Below are positions 22,101 through 34,598 of a stretch of 64,000 nucleotides of DNA, one piece after another. Each line of letters begins with the position of its first letter. The first letter of the stretch is position 1. The position numbers and the translations under genes are program-made. The DNA is from Anaeramoeba flamelloides (lineage: Eukaryota > Metamonada > Anaeramoebidae), in NCBI GenBank assembly GCA_027625915.1, contig JANTQA010000048.1:3038001-3102000 (forward strand). The letters run 5' to 3'. Under the pieces are notes generated by a model. The model saw only the letters and a program-made list of their open reading frames with translations. It did no database searches and had not been told where the DNA came from.

Positions 22101-25100
22101 AAATGGTTTATTTGAAACAAATTTTGATTAACAAATTACTTTCTATTTTCCAAAATAATTTCCCAAAATGTATTTTAATTCCAATTTTACATTTAATTCA
22201 TCTAATTCAGATTTTGTTAAGAAAATATGGTATTTTTTAAAATTTTATTTTGGAAATATAGATGTATTGGATGAATTTATTTGATTTTATAACAATTTAT
22301 CCCCCCCCAGAATTATAAAAAACTTAAAAAGGTTTGTGAATGTTTCATTCAATTTTTTCACCAGATTGTATTTTTCTTTAATTTGAACTTTTTGTAGTTG
22401 TTTTTTTGTCTTCAATAATTCAATCTTTTTCCTTTAATCTTTGAAACAATATTCTTTGTTTCGTCTTATTCTGAGAACAAAATTTTGAAAACAAATTTTT
22501 AAAAAAAAGATTTGGTTAAAAAATAATAAATAGGAATGAGACCAATAACCCGAAGGTAATCAATTGTTTATTCTTTCCAAATTAAGAAGATAACGAAAAA
22601 AGAAATATTATAAAATATACTTTATATATTTTTTATCATTCCTGGTTTCAAAAAGTTTATTTCGAAAGGTAACCTATCTTGTTTGTAAATCAAAAAAGAA
22701 AATACAGCATTTTATAAAAAATCAATTAAGCATAACTGAAAAGTTTTAACAAAGCATATCATTCCAAATAAAAATAAAAAATTCTTTATTTATTTTTTTT
22801 TCGAACACAAAGAAAAAATAAAATGAGATTTCTCGTTCCAAAATTAAGACACAGTTTTTTTTTAAATCTATATTATTATTTTAATTCTCAATATTTTTCA
22901 AGTAACGAAAGATATTAATTTAAATAATAACATATACCAAACATATTTTTAATCTTATCGTTAATAAGATAAAACAGTAGGAAAGAATTTTTTTTTTTAA
23001 TTAACAAAATCGATTCAACCAAACTTTTAATTAAGAGTTTATTTCACAAAAATCAAAATTCTTTCCAAATTGTATGAAATTCTATTGTTGTAATTCTTTG
23101 AACTGCTTTAACCTGTTTCAAAAATTTTGAATTTTATTGATTGGATTTATTGTCAAGTAGTTAATCAATAAAAAAAAAAAAAAACACTTTATTTGTTAAA
23201 GAGAGAATTTTAAAGTGACTAAATTCTTGGCTTCTAATTCAAAGAATGAATAAACATATCCATTAGAAGCATTTTAAACTTAATTTATATATAAAGTCAC
23301 AACACTAAAGAACAATCGCAAACCAATTACTCGGTCTAATCTTAATACAGAATTACATTCTAGATACGATATAATAATAATATAAAATCTTTTGAAGAAT
23401 TTTATGAATTAATACATTGTATAAAAAAAACTTTTGATTTTATTACATATGGAGAGAAAACGAATAAAAACCCTTCAAAAAAGAGAGAGAAAAAAAAAAA
23501 AAATACTAAAAGTTGAATTATATTTTATATTTTTATTAATAACATTCTAAAAAAAAAAAACAAAATTTAGGGGCTAAACAAAACAAACAATTCATTAACT
23601 CATGGATATATTTTAATATTGATTGAATTAATAAAAAACAAATATTCAATTATTGAGGAAAAGTTTGAAGAAATTTTTACAAAAGTTATTAAATTAAAAA
23701 ACACCAAGGATAAAAATATCAAACAATCTATTATTGACTGTATTAGCTGCTTAGCAAAATATTATTCAAAAGAATTTAATGAAAAGAATGTTGAAGAATA
23801 TTTCAATTTATTGAAGTCGATGATGAATAACAATATTAAAAATAAAGAATTTATTTTTCAAAAAACAACTGAATTAATTTTAAATGTAAAACAAAAATTT
23901 TATCCATTAGTTCATGATTTATTAGTAATAATACTAGAAAATCTAATTCCAATAAAAAAAAAAAATTATTATTTTGAATCAATCAATTGTTTAATACCTT
24001 TATTAAAGGTATTTGGTTCAAAAATGAAAAAAGAATTTCTGAAATTAAATCTTTTGGAAGAAATATTTAAAATTGGGTTAAATTCAAGTATAATTAACAT
24101 TTTAAATGAGATTGGAAATAACATTTTGGAGTTATTACCCGAAATTCAGATCAGATTAATAAATATAATTTCAAATATTATTTGTCAACATAATTATCAA
24201 AATCCAGGGTTAATTAAGCAAATACATCTGAATGAAACGAAAAAAAATCCAAATAACAATGAAAACAATAATATTGATATCAAAATTGATAATGATTATA
24301 ATTTTATTACCAATAATAATCTGATTAATATAAATAATAACAACAATAACAACAATAACAACAATAACAGCAGCAATAAAAACAATATTACAAATAACAG
24401 CAACAGCAACACTAACAATATCACGGGCAATGACAATAACAAAAACATTAACAACAACAGCAATAACAATATCATCATAAACATCACCACGACAAATAGC
24501 AATAATAACAACAATCAAATACTATTAAAAAATTATGAACAAAACAACAATTTAAGGATATTAGCATTAAAAACCCTATATAAGTTTAATTTTGAAAATT
24601 TAGATTTATTAAAATTTGTAAAAAAGCATTTAGTAAAATATTATAATTTTCGAAATGTAAAAATCCAAAAGTATTCAATTTTGGCAACAATTAAAATTAT
24701 TACTACCACTTTAAAAAAATTTAGAAATTCATTTAATGAGATACCAATATTGAACGGGTATTTCCAATATTTGATTATTGATATATTAAAAGAATTATTA
24801 TCATTAACTATCATTAATTTAGATTATAACCTGAGATTATTTATTTTTGAAAATTTAAATAATGATGAACTGAATAATTATTTAATTAAAAACGAGGTTT
24901 TGAATTTATTATTACATTCCCTACAGGACGAATCATATCAAATTCAATATCTAGTAATCAAAATACTGGGGAAATTAATTGATTTAAACCCAGGTCTAAT
25001 TCTGTCGGCATTAAGAAAAAAAATAATAATTTATTTCCAAAAATTAAATTATAGTAGAAATAATCAACAAAAATTTAATAATATTTATTTAATCTCTCAT

Positions 25101-28100
25101 TTAATTGAGTGTTCGAATGAATTAGTTAAACCATATTGCGAATTAATATTAAAGGAATTTATAAAATTTTTTGAAGAATTTAAAAAAAAAAAAACTATTA
25201 AAAAAAATCAAAATAATAATACAAATAAACTCAAAAATAATCGTAATCAAAATAAAAATAAATTAAACAAAAAAAATAATTTAATTATTTTGATACATAA
25301 ATTTATTTTCCAATCAATTGGTAATTTGTTTCAAATTGGCAATAATAGGCTAAACAAATATTCTGATCAAATATTATTGATAATTATTGATAATTTAAAA
25401 AACCAAAATCTGATATTAATTAGAGAAATTCTTTTAAATTCAATGGGGAAAATTATACAATCAACTTCAAATGTGATTGAGCCTTATTATAAATTCCCGC
25501 AATTATTACCCTTTTTATTTCAAATTTTACGGCACGAGTCAAATAATATAATAAAAAATAATATTATACGCGTGTTGGGAATTTTAGGTGCGTTGGATCC
25601 GTACAAGCACGAATTGATCTTAAATTTATTAAATAAAAATCAATTATCCATTTTAAATGTGAATGACCTCAGCCATGACAATGAAATCAATGGGAGTAGT
25701 CGTAGTCGTAGTAATAGTAGTAATAGTAATAGTAGTAATAGTAATAGTAAAATCAACAATTCACAATTATCTTTATTAAAACTGGCTTCGTACTCAAATA
25801 GTTTAAATTCTTTAAGGATAAATAATATTTTAAATACAAAATTAAATTTAACTTCCATCACCACATCAATATCGGCAAATAGCATCTGTGATGAAATAAA
25901 TTCAAAACAATTAAATTCTTTTATTTTAATCAATATGAATAACATTAATCAAAATAATAAAAAATGTTTAAAAAAATTGATGGGGGTTAAGGTGATCATT
26001 AAGCCGATAATTGGTGATTTTTATTCACAAATTAATAAAATTGAAATCTTACCTGGAATGGGAACAAAATTAAAAAAGTTTTATACCGTGATTTGCATTT
26101 CTTTGTTGTTAAGAATCTTATCAAATCCAATAAATTTGCAGTTTTATATCCACACTGTGCAGGTTTTAATGGTAATTTTATCTCACCATGGAACAAAATC
26201 AATTCAATTTTTATCAGAAATTATTCCAATATTTTTAAAAATTTTGAGATTAAAGCAATTGAAATCTTTACCAGAATTTTTATTTCAGCAATTATGCATA
26301 TTAATAGGAATTGTTCAATATAATATTAAAGATTATTTAGAAACCATTTTGGATATCATTGATGAATTTTGGGTGGACGATTTATTACTTCAAATAGTAC
26401 CTGTGATCGAAGAACTATACTTGGTAATTGGAACAGAATTTGAAAGTTATTTTGATAAATTAATACCAAAAATGATTAATAGTTGTTTTAAAAAAAAAAT
26501 TAAAAAAATTATTAAAAATGATAACAATTCAAATTATATTAACATAAATTATTCACAATTTATGAATAATAATAATAATAATAATAAGAAGAAGAAGAAG
26601 AACGAAAACCAGGGCAGCGGTGATGAGAATGAGAATCTGATAAATAATCAGAATAATTATTCCATTTTCAATAATCAAAGTAGTAATGAGAATTATGATA
26701 AATATTTGCCCAATTTTGATGGATTCGATAACGATTACGAAGATTATGATGATGATTATGATGACAAAATTATCAATTATCAATTAATTAAAATCATGTT
26801 ACACGCATTTGATTTATTTGGATCAAGTTTACAAGATTATGTACACTTAATCATTCCAGAATTAATTGAATTAATTGAATCAAAAAAAATCAAAATATCT
26901 TTAAAAAACTATATTATCAAAATATTAGGAAAATTTTTTTTAAAACTAGACCTAGATTTATATTATAAAATCATTTTATATTCATTTGCTCGATTATTAT
27001 TAAATAATAATGAAGAAGAATTGATAATAAATATCTTAAAAACCACTTGTACAATAATTAAGAGGATAGGAATCAAATTCAATAAATATTACCCATTATT
27101 TAAAGAGATTTTTAAAGAAAAGTTAGATTTGAATAATAGTAAAATTTTTAATTTTATTGAACAAATTAAAATCTGTCATAAGAATATAAACCTTATTCTA
27201 AATGAGCAAAAAAAAATAAATTATTATCCAAAGCAATTAACAAATTATATCCAACATAAGAATGAAAAAATTAAGCAGAAAAAATTACCTATTAATAAAG
27301 ATATTATTTTAAAAAGCTGTAGTTTATTGGATAAAGAGTTCAAAACTAACGAAGATTGGGCCGACTGGATTAAAAATTTTTCCACACAACTAATGAAACA
27401 ATCTAGTTCTGTTGCAATCAGAAGCTGTTCTGCATTAATTCATTTATATCACCCAATTACTGACGAATTGTTTAATGTAAGTTTTTTATGTTGTTGGAAT
27501 GAATTAAATAATCAAGATAAAGAAATAATAATTAAAAACATCAAATTGGCCTTGAATGCTGAGACAATACCAATAAAAATTTTAAAAAATTTATTAAATT
27601 TAGTTGAGTTTATGGATCATGTTGACCATTACTTGCCAATTTCAGAAAACTTATTATCTAACGTTGCTAAAAAATGTAATTTATATTCGAAGGCATTATA
27701 TTTTAAAGAGAAGGAATTCTTAAAACAATTTCATAAAATTGGAAATAACAACAACAATGAGCATTTAATAAAGAAAGATAAGTTGAATAACATCCAAAAT
27801 CAAGATCAAGCTGTTGAAAATAATAATATTGAATCATCAAATAATGGAAACAGAAACGATAATAATAATATAAATTTGTTCAATAAAGAAAAGAAAAAGG
27901 AAAGGGAAAAGGAAAGGGAAAAAGAAAAGGAAAAAGAAAAGGAAAATGAAAAGGAAAGGAAAATAGTAATAGAAAATAAAAATGAAAAAGAAAAGGAAAT
28001 AGAAAAGGAAAACGAAAAGAAAAAGGAAATAGAAATAGAAAAAGAAATGAAAAAAAAAACAGAAAAAAAACAAGAACAAAACAAAACGAATGAAAAGGAA

Positions 28101-30099
28101 ACTAATGACAAAATAATTGGATCTTTAATTTCAATAAATAATAAATTAAATCAACAAGAATCTACTATTGGTATTCTAAATTATATCAAAAAAAAAAACT
28201 TAAAAATTAAATTAAAAGAAAGTTGGTTTGAAGAATTAAATGAATGGAAGAATGCAATAACAGTTTATGATAATAATTTAAATTTAACAGAACCGAATAC
28301 GAAACAGTATTTTGAATTAATAATTGGCAAAATGAAATGTTTAAATTTAATTGCTGATTGGAAGACGATCTTTAATATATCTGAACAAATTTGGGATCAG
28401 GCAAATAATAAATGGAAAAAAAAAATTGCACCATTTGCGGCTAAATCATCATTATTTTTAAAAAACTTTACCAAATTAAAAAAATATATTTCATTATTAA
28501 GCATTAATGAAAAAAATTATGAAGCGATATATTTAAATTCAATACTAAAAATTTATCAAGGTAAATTCCAAGAAGCGTTAGTATTAATAAATAAAGCTAG
28601 ATCAATCGTATGCAATAATTTGACTGGTTTAATTAATGAAAACTATTCTAGGTCTTATCGAGAAATGATCAAAACACAGCAATTAATTGAATTGGAGGAA
28701 ATAATTGAATTTAAAAAATTAACGAATTCTAAATTCGACTTACAAAAAAAAAGCAGTATCAAAAACTGTTGGGAAAAACGATTATTTGGCTGTAAATTCG
28801 ATTTAAATATTTGGAACAATTTGCTATTAGTCAAAGCCCTGGTTATCGAGCCTAAAGACAATATTGACATTTGGCTAAAATTTGCATCAATTGCGAGAAA
28901 GCAATCGTATTACCATTTAACTGATTATATTTTACAAGAGTTATTAAAATCCACTACTATAAATAATAGTAAAAAGGGTGGGAAGTGTGCGCAAGATTTT
29001 TATGAGGATAGCAATAAGAGGCAAAATCCAAAAAAGGTTTCAAAGCTATTAATTCAAAATAAATTTAAAAAAACTTTTATTTTTGAAAATGAAAAAAATA
29101 ATAATTCAGAGTTTAATAATAAAAAAAGAAAAATCAAAAAGAAAAATCATACAATAATTAACCCAAAAGTCAAATATTCCTATTTAAAGTATCTATGGAA
29201 GAAGGAATATGATGAAAATAATGAAAACGCAAGTGAAATAAAAAATACTTTGATCCATGATATCAATAAAAACAAAATCATATTGATCAAAAAAAAAAAA
29301 AAAATCCACGAATTAAAATTATTAATAAATAATTCGAATCTAAATTTTAATAGTAATCATTTTGGTAAAAAAAAAATTGCAAACATCTGGAATAACCGAT
29401 TAATAGCAAAATGTTATTTAAATTTGGGTAAATGGAAATTATCGATTAATTCAAATATCATAAAACAAAAAGACAAGAAACATGAAAAGGAATATTTAAA
29501 TTTCCATCTTAAAAAATTAAACAAGATTTTGTTTATATTTAAAACAGCAACCAAATTCGATTCCAATTGGTATAAAGTCTGGCATAATTATGCCTTAATG
29601 AATAATTTGATTATCTCAAAGCTGTATCAGAATTACGGAGGGTTAAATGAATTGCAAATAAAACAGTATTTAATCCCGGCCATTTTAGCTTTTTTTAAAT
29701 CCATTTCTTTAAATAATTTGGGAATTCGAATACAGGATACTTTAAGAGTGTTAACCTTATGGTTTAGGTACGGCACAATCGATGAATTGGAACAGGTATT
29801 AAACGAGGAGGTTGATAAGCTGTCAATTAATATTTGGTTAGAGGTCATCCCTCAATTGATTGCCAGAATACATTCTCCAATTGAACAAGTTCGAAAAATT
29901 TTATCAAAATTATTAGTGAAAATAGGCGAAATACACCCCCAAGCATTAATTTATCCTTTAACTGTTGCTTATAAATCAAAATCGGAACAAAATAATATAT
30001 TATTTTATAACTGTAATAATGACTCTGATGATTACTCTGACTCAGATGATTCGGATGATACTGATAATGATGACTCTGATTCAGATGATTCGAAAGATC

Positions 30100-30132
<33 letters not shown>

Positions 30133-31934
30133 GTGATGATGAAAAACAAAATGATCAGGAAAATTCAAAAAAATTAAATAACAAAAATAATAATGTCCAA
30201 TTTGAATCCGAGAAAATATTGGAATCAATGAAGCATTACTCACCAAATTTAGTACAAGAAGCAGAATTAGTCTCGAAGGAATTAATTCGAATAGCAATTC
30301 TTTGGAAAGAAATGCTATTTGATGGGCTAGAGGAGGCATCAAGAAATTACTTTGTTGAGAAAAATATCCATCAAATGTTTATTACCTTACAACCGATTTA
30401 TGAGCATATCTTTAATGATCCCGAAACCAAAGAAGAAAAAATATTTAATAAACTGTATGGAAAGGAATTAAAATTAGCAAAATATTATTGCGATCAATAT
30501 TTAAAAGTTAAGCAAAAAAAATTATTAATTTTGGCATGGAAACTGTATTATAAGGTGTTTCAAAAAATCACAGAAGAAATAAATTCAATTGAAAGACTGG
30601 ATTTAAAGCAAATCAGTGACGAATTATACGAATTACACGATTTAGAGTTGGCCGTGCCGGGGACATATTCGACCGGGAATTTGGATAAGAAAAAGATTGT
30701 CACGATAAAAAAATTCCACCAAACCTTTGAAGTGATTCGATCCAAACAACGGCCGAGAAAGTTTAGAATTCTCGGCAGCGATGGTAAAATATATAAATTT
30801 TTATTAAAGGGCCACGAAGACTTAAGACAAGACGAACGGGTAATGCAACTATTTGGATTGGTCAATAATTTATTAACCAACTATCCAGAGACTTCAAAAA
30901 GAAATTTGAATATCCAAAGATATGCGGTTGTTCCCCTATCGCCGAATTACGGGCTGATTGGCTGGGTTCCCCATTCTGATACCTTATTAAATTTAATCAC
31001 AGAATATAGAGTTTCACGAAAAATCGTTACAAATTTTGAACACCAATTCCTTTTTGATGAAACGGATAATTGCGAAAAGGGCTACCAGTTATTATCATTG
31101 ATGCAAAAATTGGAATTATTTAAATTGGCTTTAAATTTAACGCAGGGGCAAGATTTGGCAAGTATCTTATGGCTACAATCTCTAAATTCGGAGGATTGGT
31201 TAATTAGAAGAACTAATTATACAAGATCGCTGGCAGTGATGTCAATGGTTGGCTACATCCTCGGATTGGGCGATAGGCATCCTAGCAACCTGGTGGTGAA
31301 CAGATTCTCCGGGAAAATTGTTCACATAGATTTGGGCGATTGCTTTGAAGTGGCAATGAAAAGAGAACAATTTCCTGAAAAAATCCCCTTTCGGCTAACT
31401 AGAATGTTAATAAATGCCATGGGCATTTCCAAAACTCACGGTAATTTTAGACAAACTTGCATAAACGTCATGAAAGTATTGAGGGATAATAAAGATTCAT
31501 TGTTGGCAATGCTAGAGGCTTTTGTTTATGATCCTTTAAGAATTTGGTTTTTAAATAGAATTATTGAGAAAAATTATAAAAGTAATAACGATGAATACAC
31601 CGATGAGGAGGACCTGGATGTGGATGTGGATGTGGATCTGGACGAGGATGAGGAAATTAATTTTAATAAGAAAATCGAAAATAGTAAATCTTTACAACAA
31701 AATAAAAATTTTGTGAAAATTGGTTCTAATTATTTTTATAATGATAATTATAGCCAGCCTTTAAATGAAGAAGCTATTAAAATTATGGAACGAATTTCTA
31801 ATAAATTGACAGGTAAAGACTTTCAAGAAGATGATACCTTAGAAAGCGAACAACAAGTAGACAGATTAATAAAACAAGCCACTTCACATGAAAATTTATG
31901 TCAATGCTATATAGGCTGGTGCCCTTTTTGGTAA
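19164..31934 (+). CDS. TOR: TOR (target of rapamycin) PIKK-family kinase, three exons
   Basis: Exons are 19164-19167 (ATGA only), 19257-19966 and 23571-31934. Together they encode 3025 residues; mTOR has 2549. TOR is the catalytic Ser/Thr kinase of TORC1/TORC2, controlling growth in response to nutrients. HEAT repeats cover roughly residues 1-1570, FAT about 1580-2470, FRB about 2476-2572, and the kinase about 2620-2990. The C-terminal FATC ends CYIGWCPFW. The kinase shows Lys2651 in LLKGHEDLRQDERVMQLFGL, the catalytic loop GLGDRHPSN (Asp2806) and metal-binding Asp2825 in HIDLGD, where most TORs have DFG. FRB keeps the rapamycin-contact Ser (EEASR), Trp (LAWKLYY) and Phe (YKVF). The extra length is low-complexity: Asn-rich (about 462-558), Asn/Lys (about 1232-1265), Lys/Glu (about 1675-1751), Asp/Ser (about 2385-2440) and an acidic insert late in the kinase (about 2912-2960). 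The exon 2 to 3 junction joins LCMK to GLNKTNNSLTHG in phase 0, matching the conserved HEAT sequence there. Confidence 0.96.
19967..23570 (+). other. TOR intron 2, 3.6 kb, with repeat debris
   Basis: Phase-0 intron bounded by AAG|GTAATA and AATTTAG|GGGC. It is AT-rich with homopolymers. A dispersed repeat shared with 57810-58080 lies at about 21700-21960. The 83-codon frame at 20105-20356 has no domain and is not called. No nested gene or RNA was recognised. Confidence 0.8.
21700..21960 (-). repeat. Dispersed repeat E inside the TOR intron
   Basis: The reverse complement aligns with 57810-58080 over about 250 bp. Shared blocks include tattctaaggtta, tttttattggaatttt and gatcttcaattgaagatc. 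The last is a self-complementary centre present in both copies. There are many point differences, so it is not a recent duplication. Confidence 0.6.
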
Positions 31935-33922
31935 AGAAATACCCTTTTTGTTTGTTATCAATTATAAGTCCACTTAACAGCAGAGCAAAATTTCAACTAT
32001 TTTATATCTCTATTACTCTTTAGTTTTTGTTTTTGTTATTATTTTATGATTATTTGTTTTTTTTTTTTTTTTTTTTAACTATTATTTATTAGATTTGTTT
32101 TATAATAATTTTACAATTATTTGAAATATTTTTTTAAATTTGTAAAATATAAATTATTGCGTTACTTGGATTTTAAAATGTACATTTTAAATAAAAATTT
32201 TAAATTTTTAAAAATCCATTTATATTATTTTTCCTTTTCTTTTAAAAAAATCCAAAATTCTTTTCTTTTAAAGGAATATTTTACAATAATTTCATTTTAC
32301 ATTTTTGAGATTACATTAAAAAACCTGAATAAATATCAAATTATTGAATTAAAAGTGAGCCAAATTTATCTGGGGAAGGATTGAATATTTTTTGGTATTA
32401 TGGTAAATTGTCAAAAAATCTTTAATCTAATGAAAAAAAGTGTTTTTTTTTTTTTTTGTTTCTGTAATTAGAAATCACTAGTTCCTTTCTAATTAGAAAA
32501 ATTTAAGAAAATTCAAAAGAAATTTTAAACTATTATTCTATTTATATAAATTTTTTTTTAAAATATTTACTCGACTTATTTAATCAATATAAGAAAGTGT
32601 ATCTGAATGATAAAATCAATCAGTAATTTTTTCTATTACTTTTCCAATCTTTAAAATTTATTATTTGGTGAGTTTTAAAAAATTATTAAGATCATATTAA
32701 TAATTATTTTAAAATTGTACAAGAGTAATTTAGCAATATATTTTAACAAAAATGTATAATTATTTGAAATTGTGAGGTATAATTAAATAGGAAATAAATT
32801 ACAAATCATGATATTGGTCTTCAGATCTGTATTAAAAATTAATTCTTATTTATTACTTTATTAATGTTTAGTTATTTAAACATATTTTAGACATAGAAGA
32901 ATAATAATTTGATCATACGAAATCTTCAAAAAACCCAATCAATTTTGAAAAATAAATCAAAGAAAGAAAACAAATTAAAATAGTGATCAGATCAAAAGAT
33001 TTTTTTCTTTTAGCTTCAAGTTAGTCGATCAGTTGATTATATATTTACATCAACAATACGCATCTATTAAAGAATAATCATTGGTTCTCAACCTATTATC
33101 AAATTAGTCACAACTAAGATAAAAATCAATGGGATACTACTAATCTACACCCATTTTATATTTTCAATTATAGAGGTTGAATCATTTTATTAACTCCACA
33201 AAGGCTAAAAATAGCAGTTTAATTTAAAAATATTTCACAAAAAGGCAAAAATAAAATTAAGGTTCTGACGATTCTTTCTAATTTCGATCTATTTCTTTTT
33301 TGTATTGAACTCATCTTGTTCATTTTAAATTTTAAGATAAGTTCAATTAGAGTAAGAGTATAATATCAGAAGGTAACAATTTCACATTTTAATCATTTTT
33401 TAATTAGGATCAGAAAATAATATTGTTTATTTAACAAATGTTTTCTGTTGTTCTTTAGAATTGAAAGTTCCTTCTTAAAAACAATTCAACTTTTTTTTTC
33501 AAAAATAAAATAAAATGCTAAAATACAATGTTGAGATAAGAACAAAATTTAAACTAAACTCTTTTTCAAAAATTGTGACTCACCTGAAATAATAATTTGA
33601 AAAAAAAAAAATTATCCTTTAGTATTCAAGAAAAATTAATAACTAAATATGACTTGTAATTCTCTTTTAAGTCATTCTAAATCTATAAAAACCTGATATA
33701 GTAAAAATTAAAAAAAATAAAACCAAAAACTAAAAAAAAGTGAGTCACAATTTTTGAAAAGAGCATTACCGATTTTCTATTACTGAACTTTCACTGAAAA
33801 AAAGTTGAACAACCAAGATTTTTTATGAATAATTAAATCTATTTTAAAAGACATTACATAGTCTCAATTTTCTTAGTGATTATTTGTCTTTTCGAAGATC
33901 TCTTTTTTTTTCCACATGATCT

Positions 33923-33957
<35 letters not shown>

Positions 33958-34598
33958 AAAAGAAAAGAAAAGAAAAAGAAAAAGAAAAAAAAAAAAAAAA
34001 AAAAGAAAAACAAAAATTTGAAAAAGCAATACTAAAATTTGCAAAATTAGAAAAAATGATTCTGATCCAAAAATTTGAAAATATTTTTTGTAAAGAATAC
34101 TGGAATAAACCCTCAAAACAACTCCCATTAACATTATATGTTGAGTCAAAATTTATGAAAAATAGTTTATTTAACATTTACCAAAATAGAAAAGATTAGA
34201 CTCCTTAAACACAATAATGTACATTTAATTTTATTAAAGAAATTAAAAGTTACCAATTATTTTCTGAAAAGAACTGTGAATCCCAAAAAGCGACTAGAAA
34301 CAAAGTCAAAATCAACAATATTGTTTTCTAATCTTCTTTCAAAATAAAAAAAAGTGAAAATATTTAGCTTTATGGTAGCAACTCCCTTAAAAAGTAAAAA
34401 ATTAATAATATCTTTCCTTATTTATTTTTTGTACTATTAGTAAATTTTGTTCAATTTATTTGACAAGTGATGGTATGTTTGGTTGTATGTGATTGAAATA
34501 GAAGTAACATTATTCTTTTTAAATTCAAACAGTTTCATTTTTTTTATTTGTATATTTTACTATTTTTATGATTATTTCTTTGTTGAATCTTTAATTTA
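31935..34598. other. Intergenic, AT-rich, holds dispersed repeat D
   Basis: About 2.7 kb between TOR and the CDK gene. Apart from repeat D at 33555-34199 nothing was recognised. The 87-codon frame at 32121-32384 is Phe/Lys/Ile-rich and has no domain. Confidence 0.6.
33555..34199 (+). repeat. Dispersed repeat D (copy 1), hairpin plus poly-Lys frame
   Basis: This is homologous along its length to 55645-56300. It starts with an inverted pair (ctttttcaaaaattgtgact at about 33563 and agtcacaatttttgaaaaga at about 33743, complements of each other). About 130 bp of shared sequence follows, then a poly-purine run and an open frame with about 30 Lys/Glu residues followed by KFAKLEKMILIQKFEN. The homologous frame at the second copy also reads KFAKLEK. 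The repeat could be a decayed element or a duplicated gene fragment. Confidence 0.6.

Noticed and set aside
24210-24518. Val/Ile/Leu-rich antisense frames opposite TOR
   Set aside because: They are the complement of Asn-codon tracts in the TOR coding sequence; the same holds for 25640-25945, 26553-26783, 27806-28111 and 29845-30342.
33876-34199. Poly-Lys protein as an independent gene
   Set aside because: It lies inside repeat D, whose other copy has stops in the equivalent frame; treated as repeat content.
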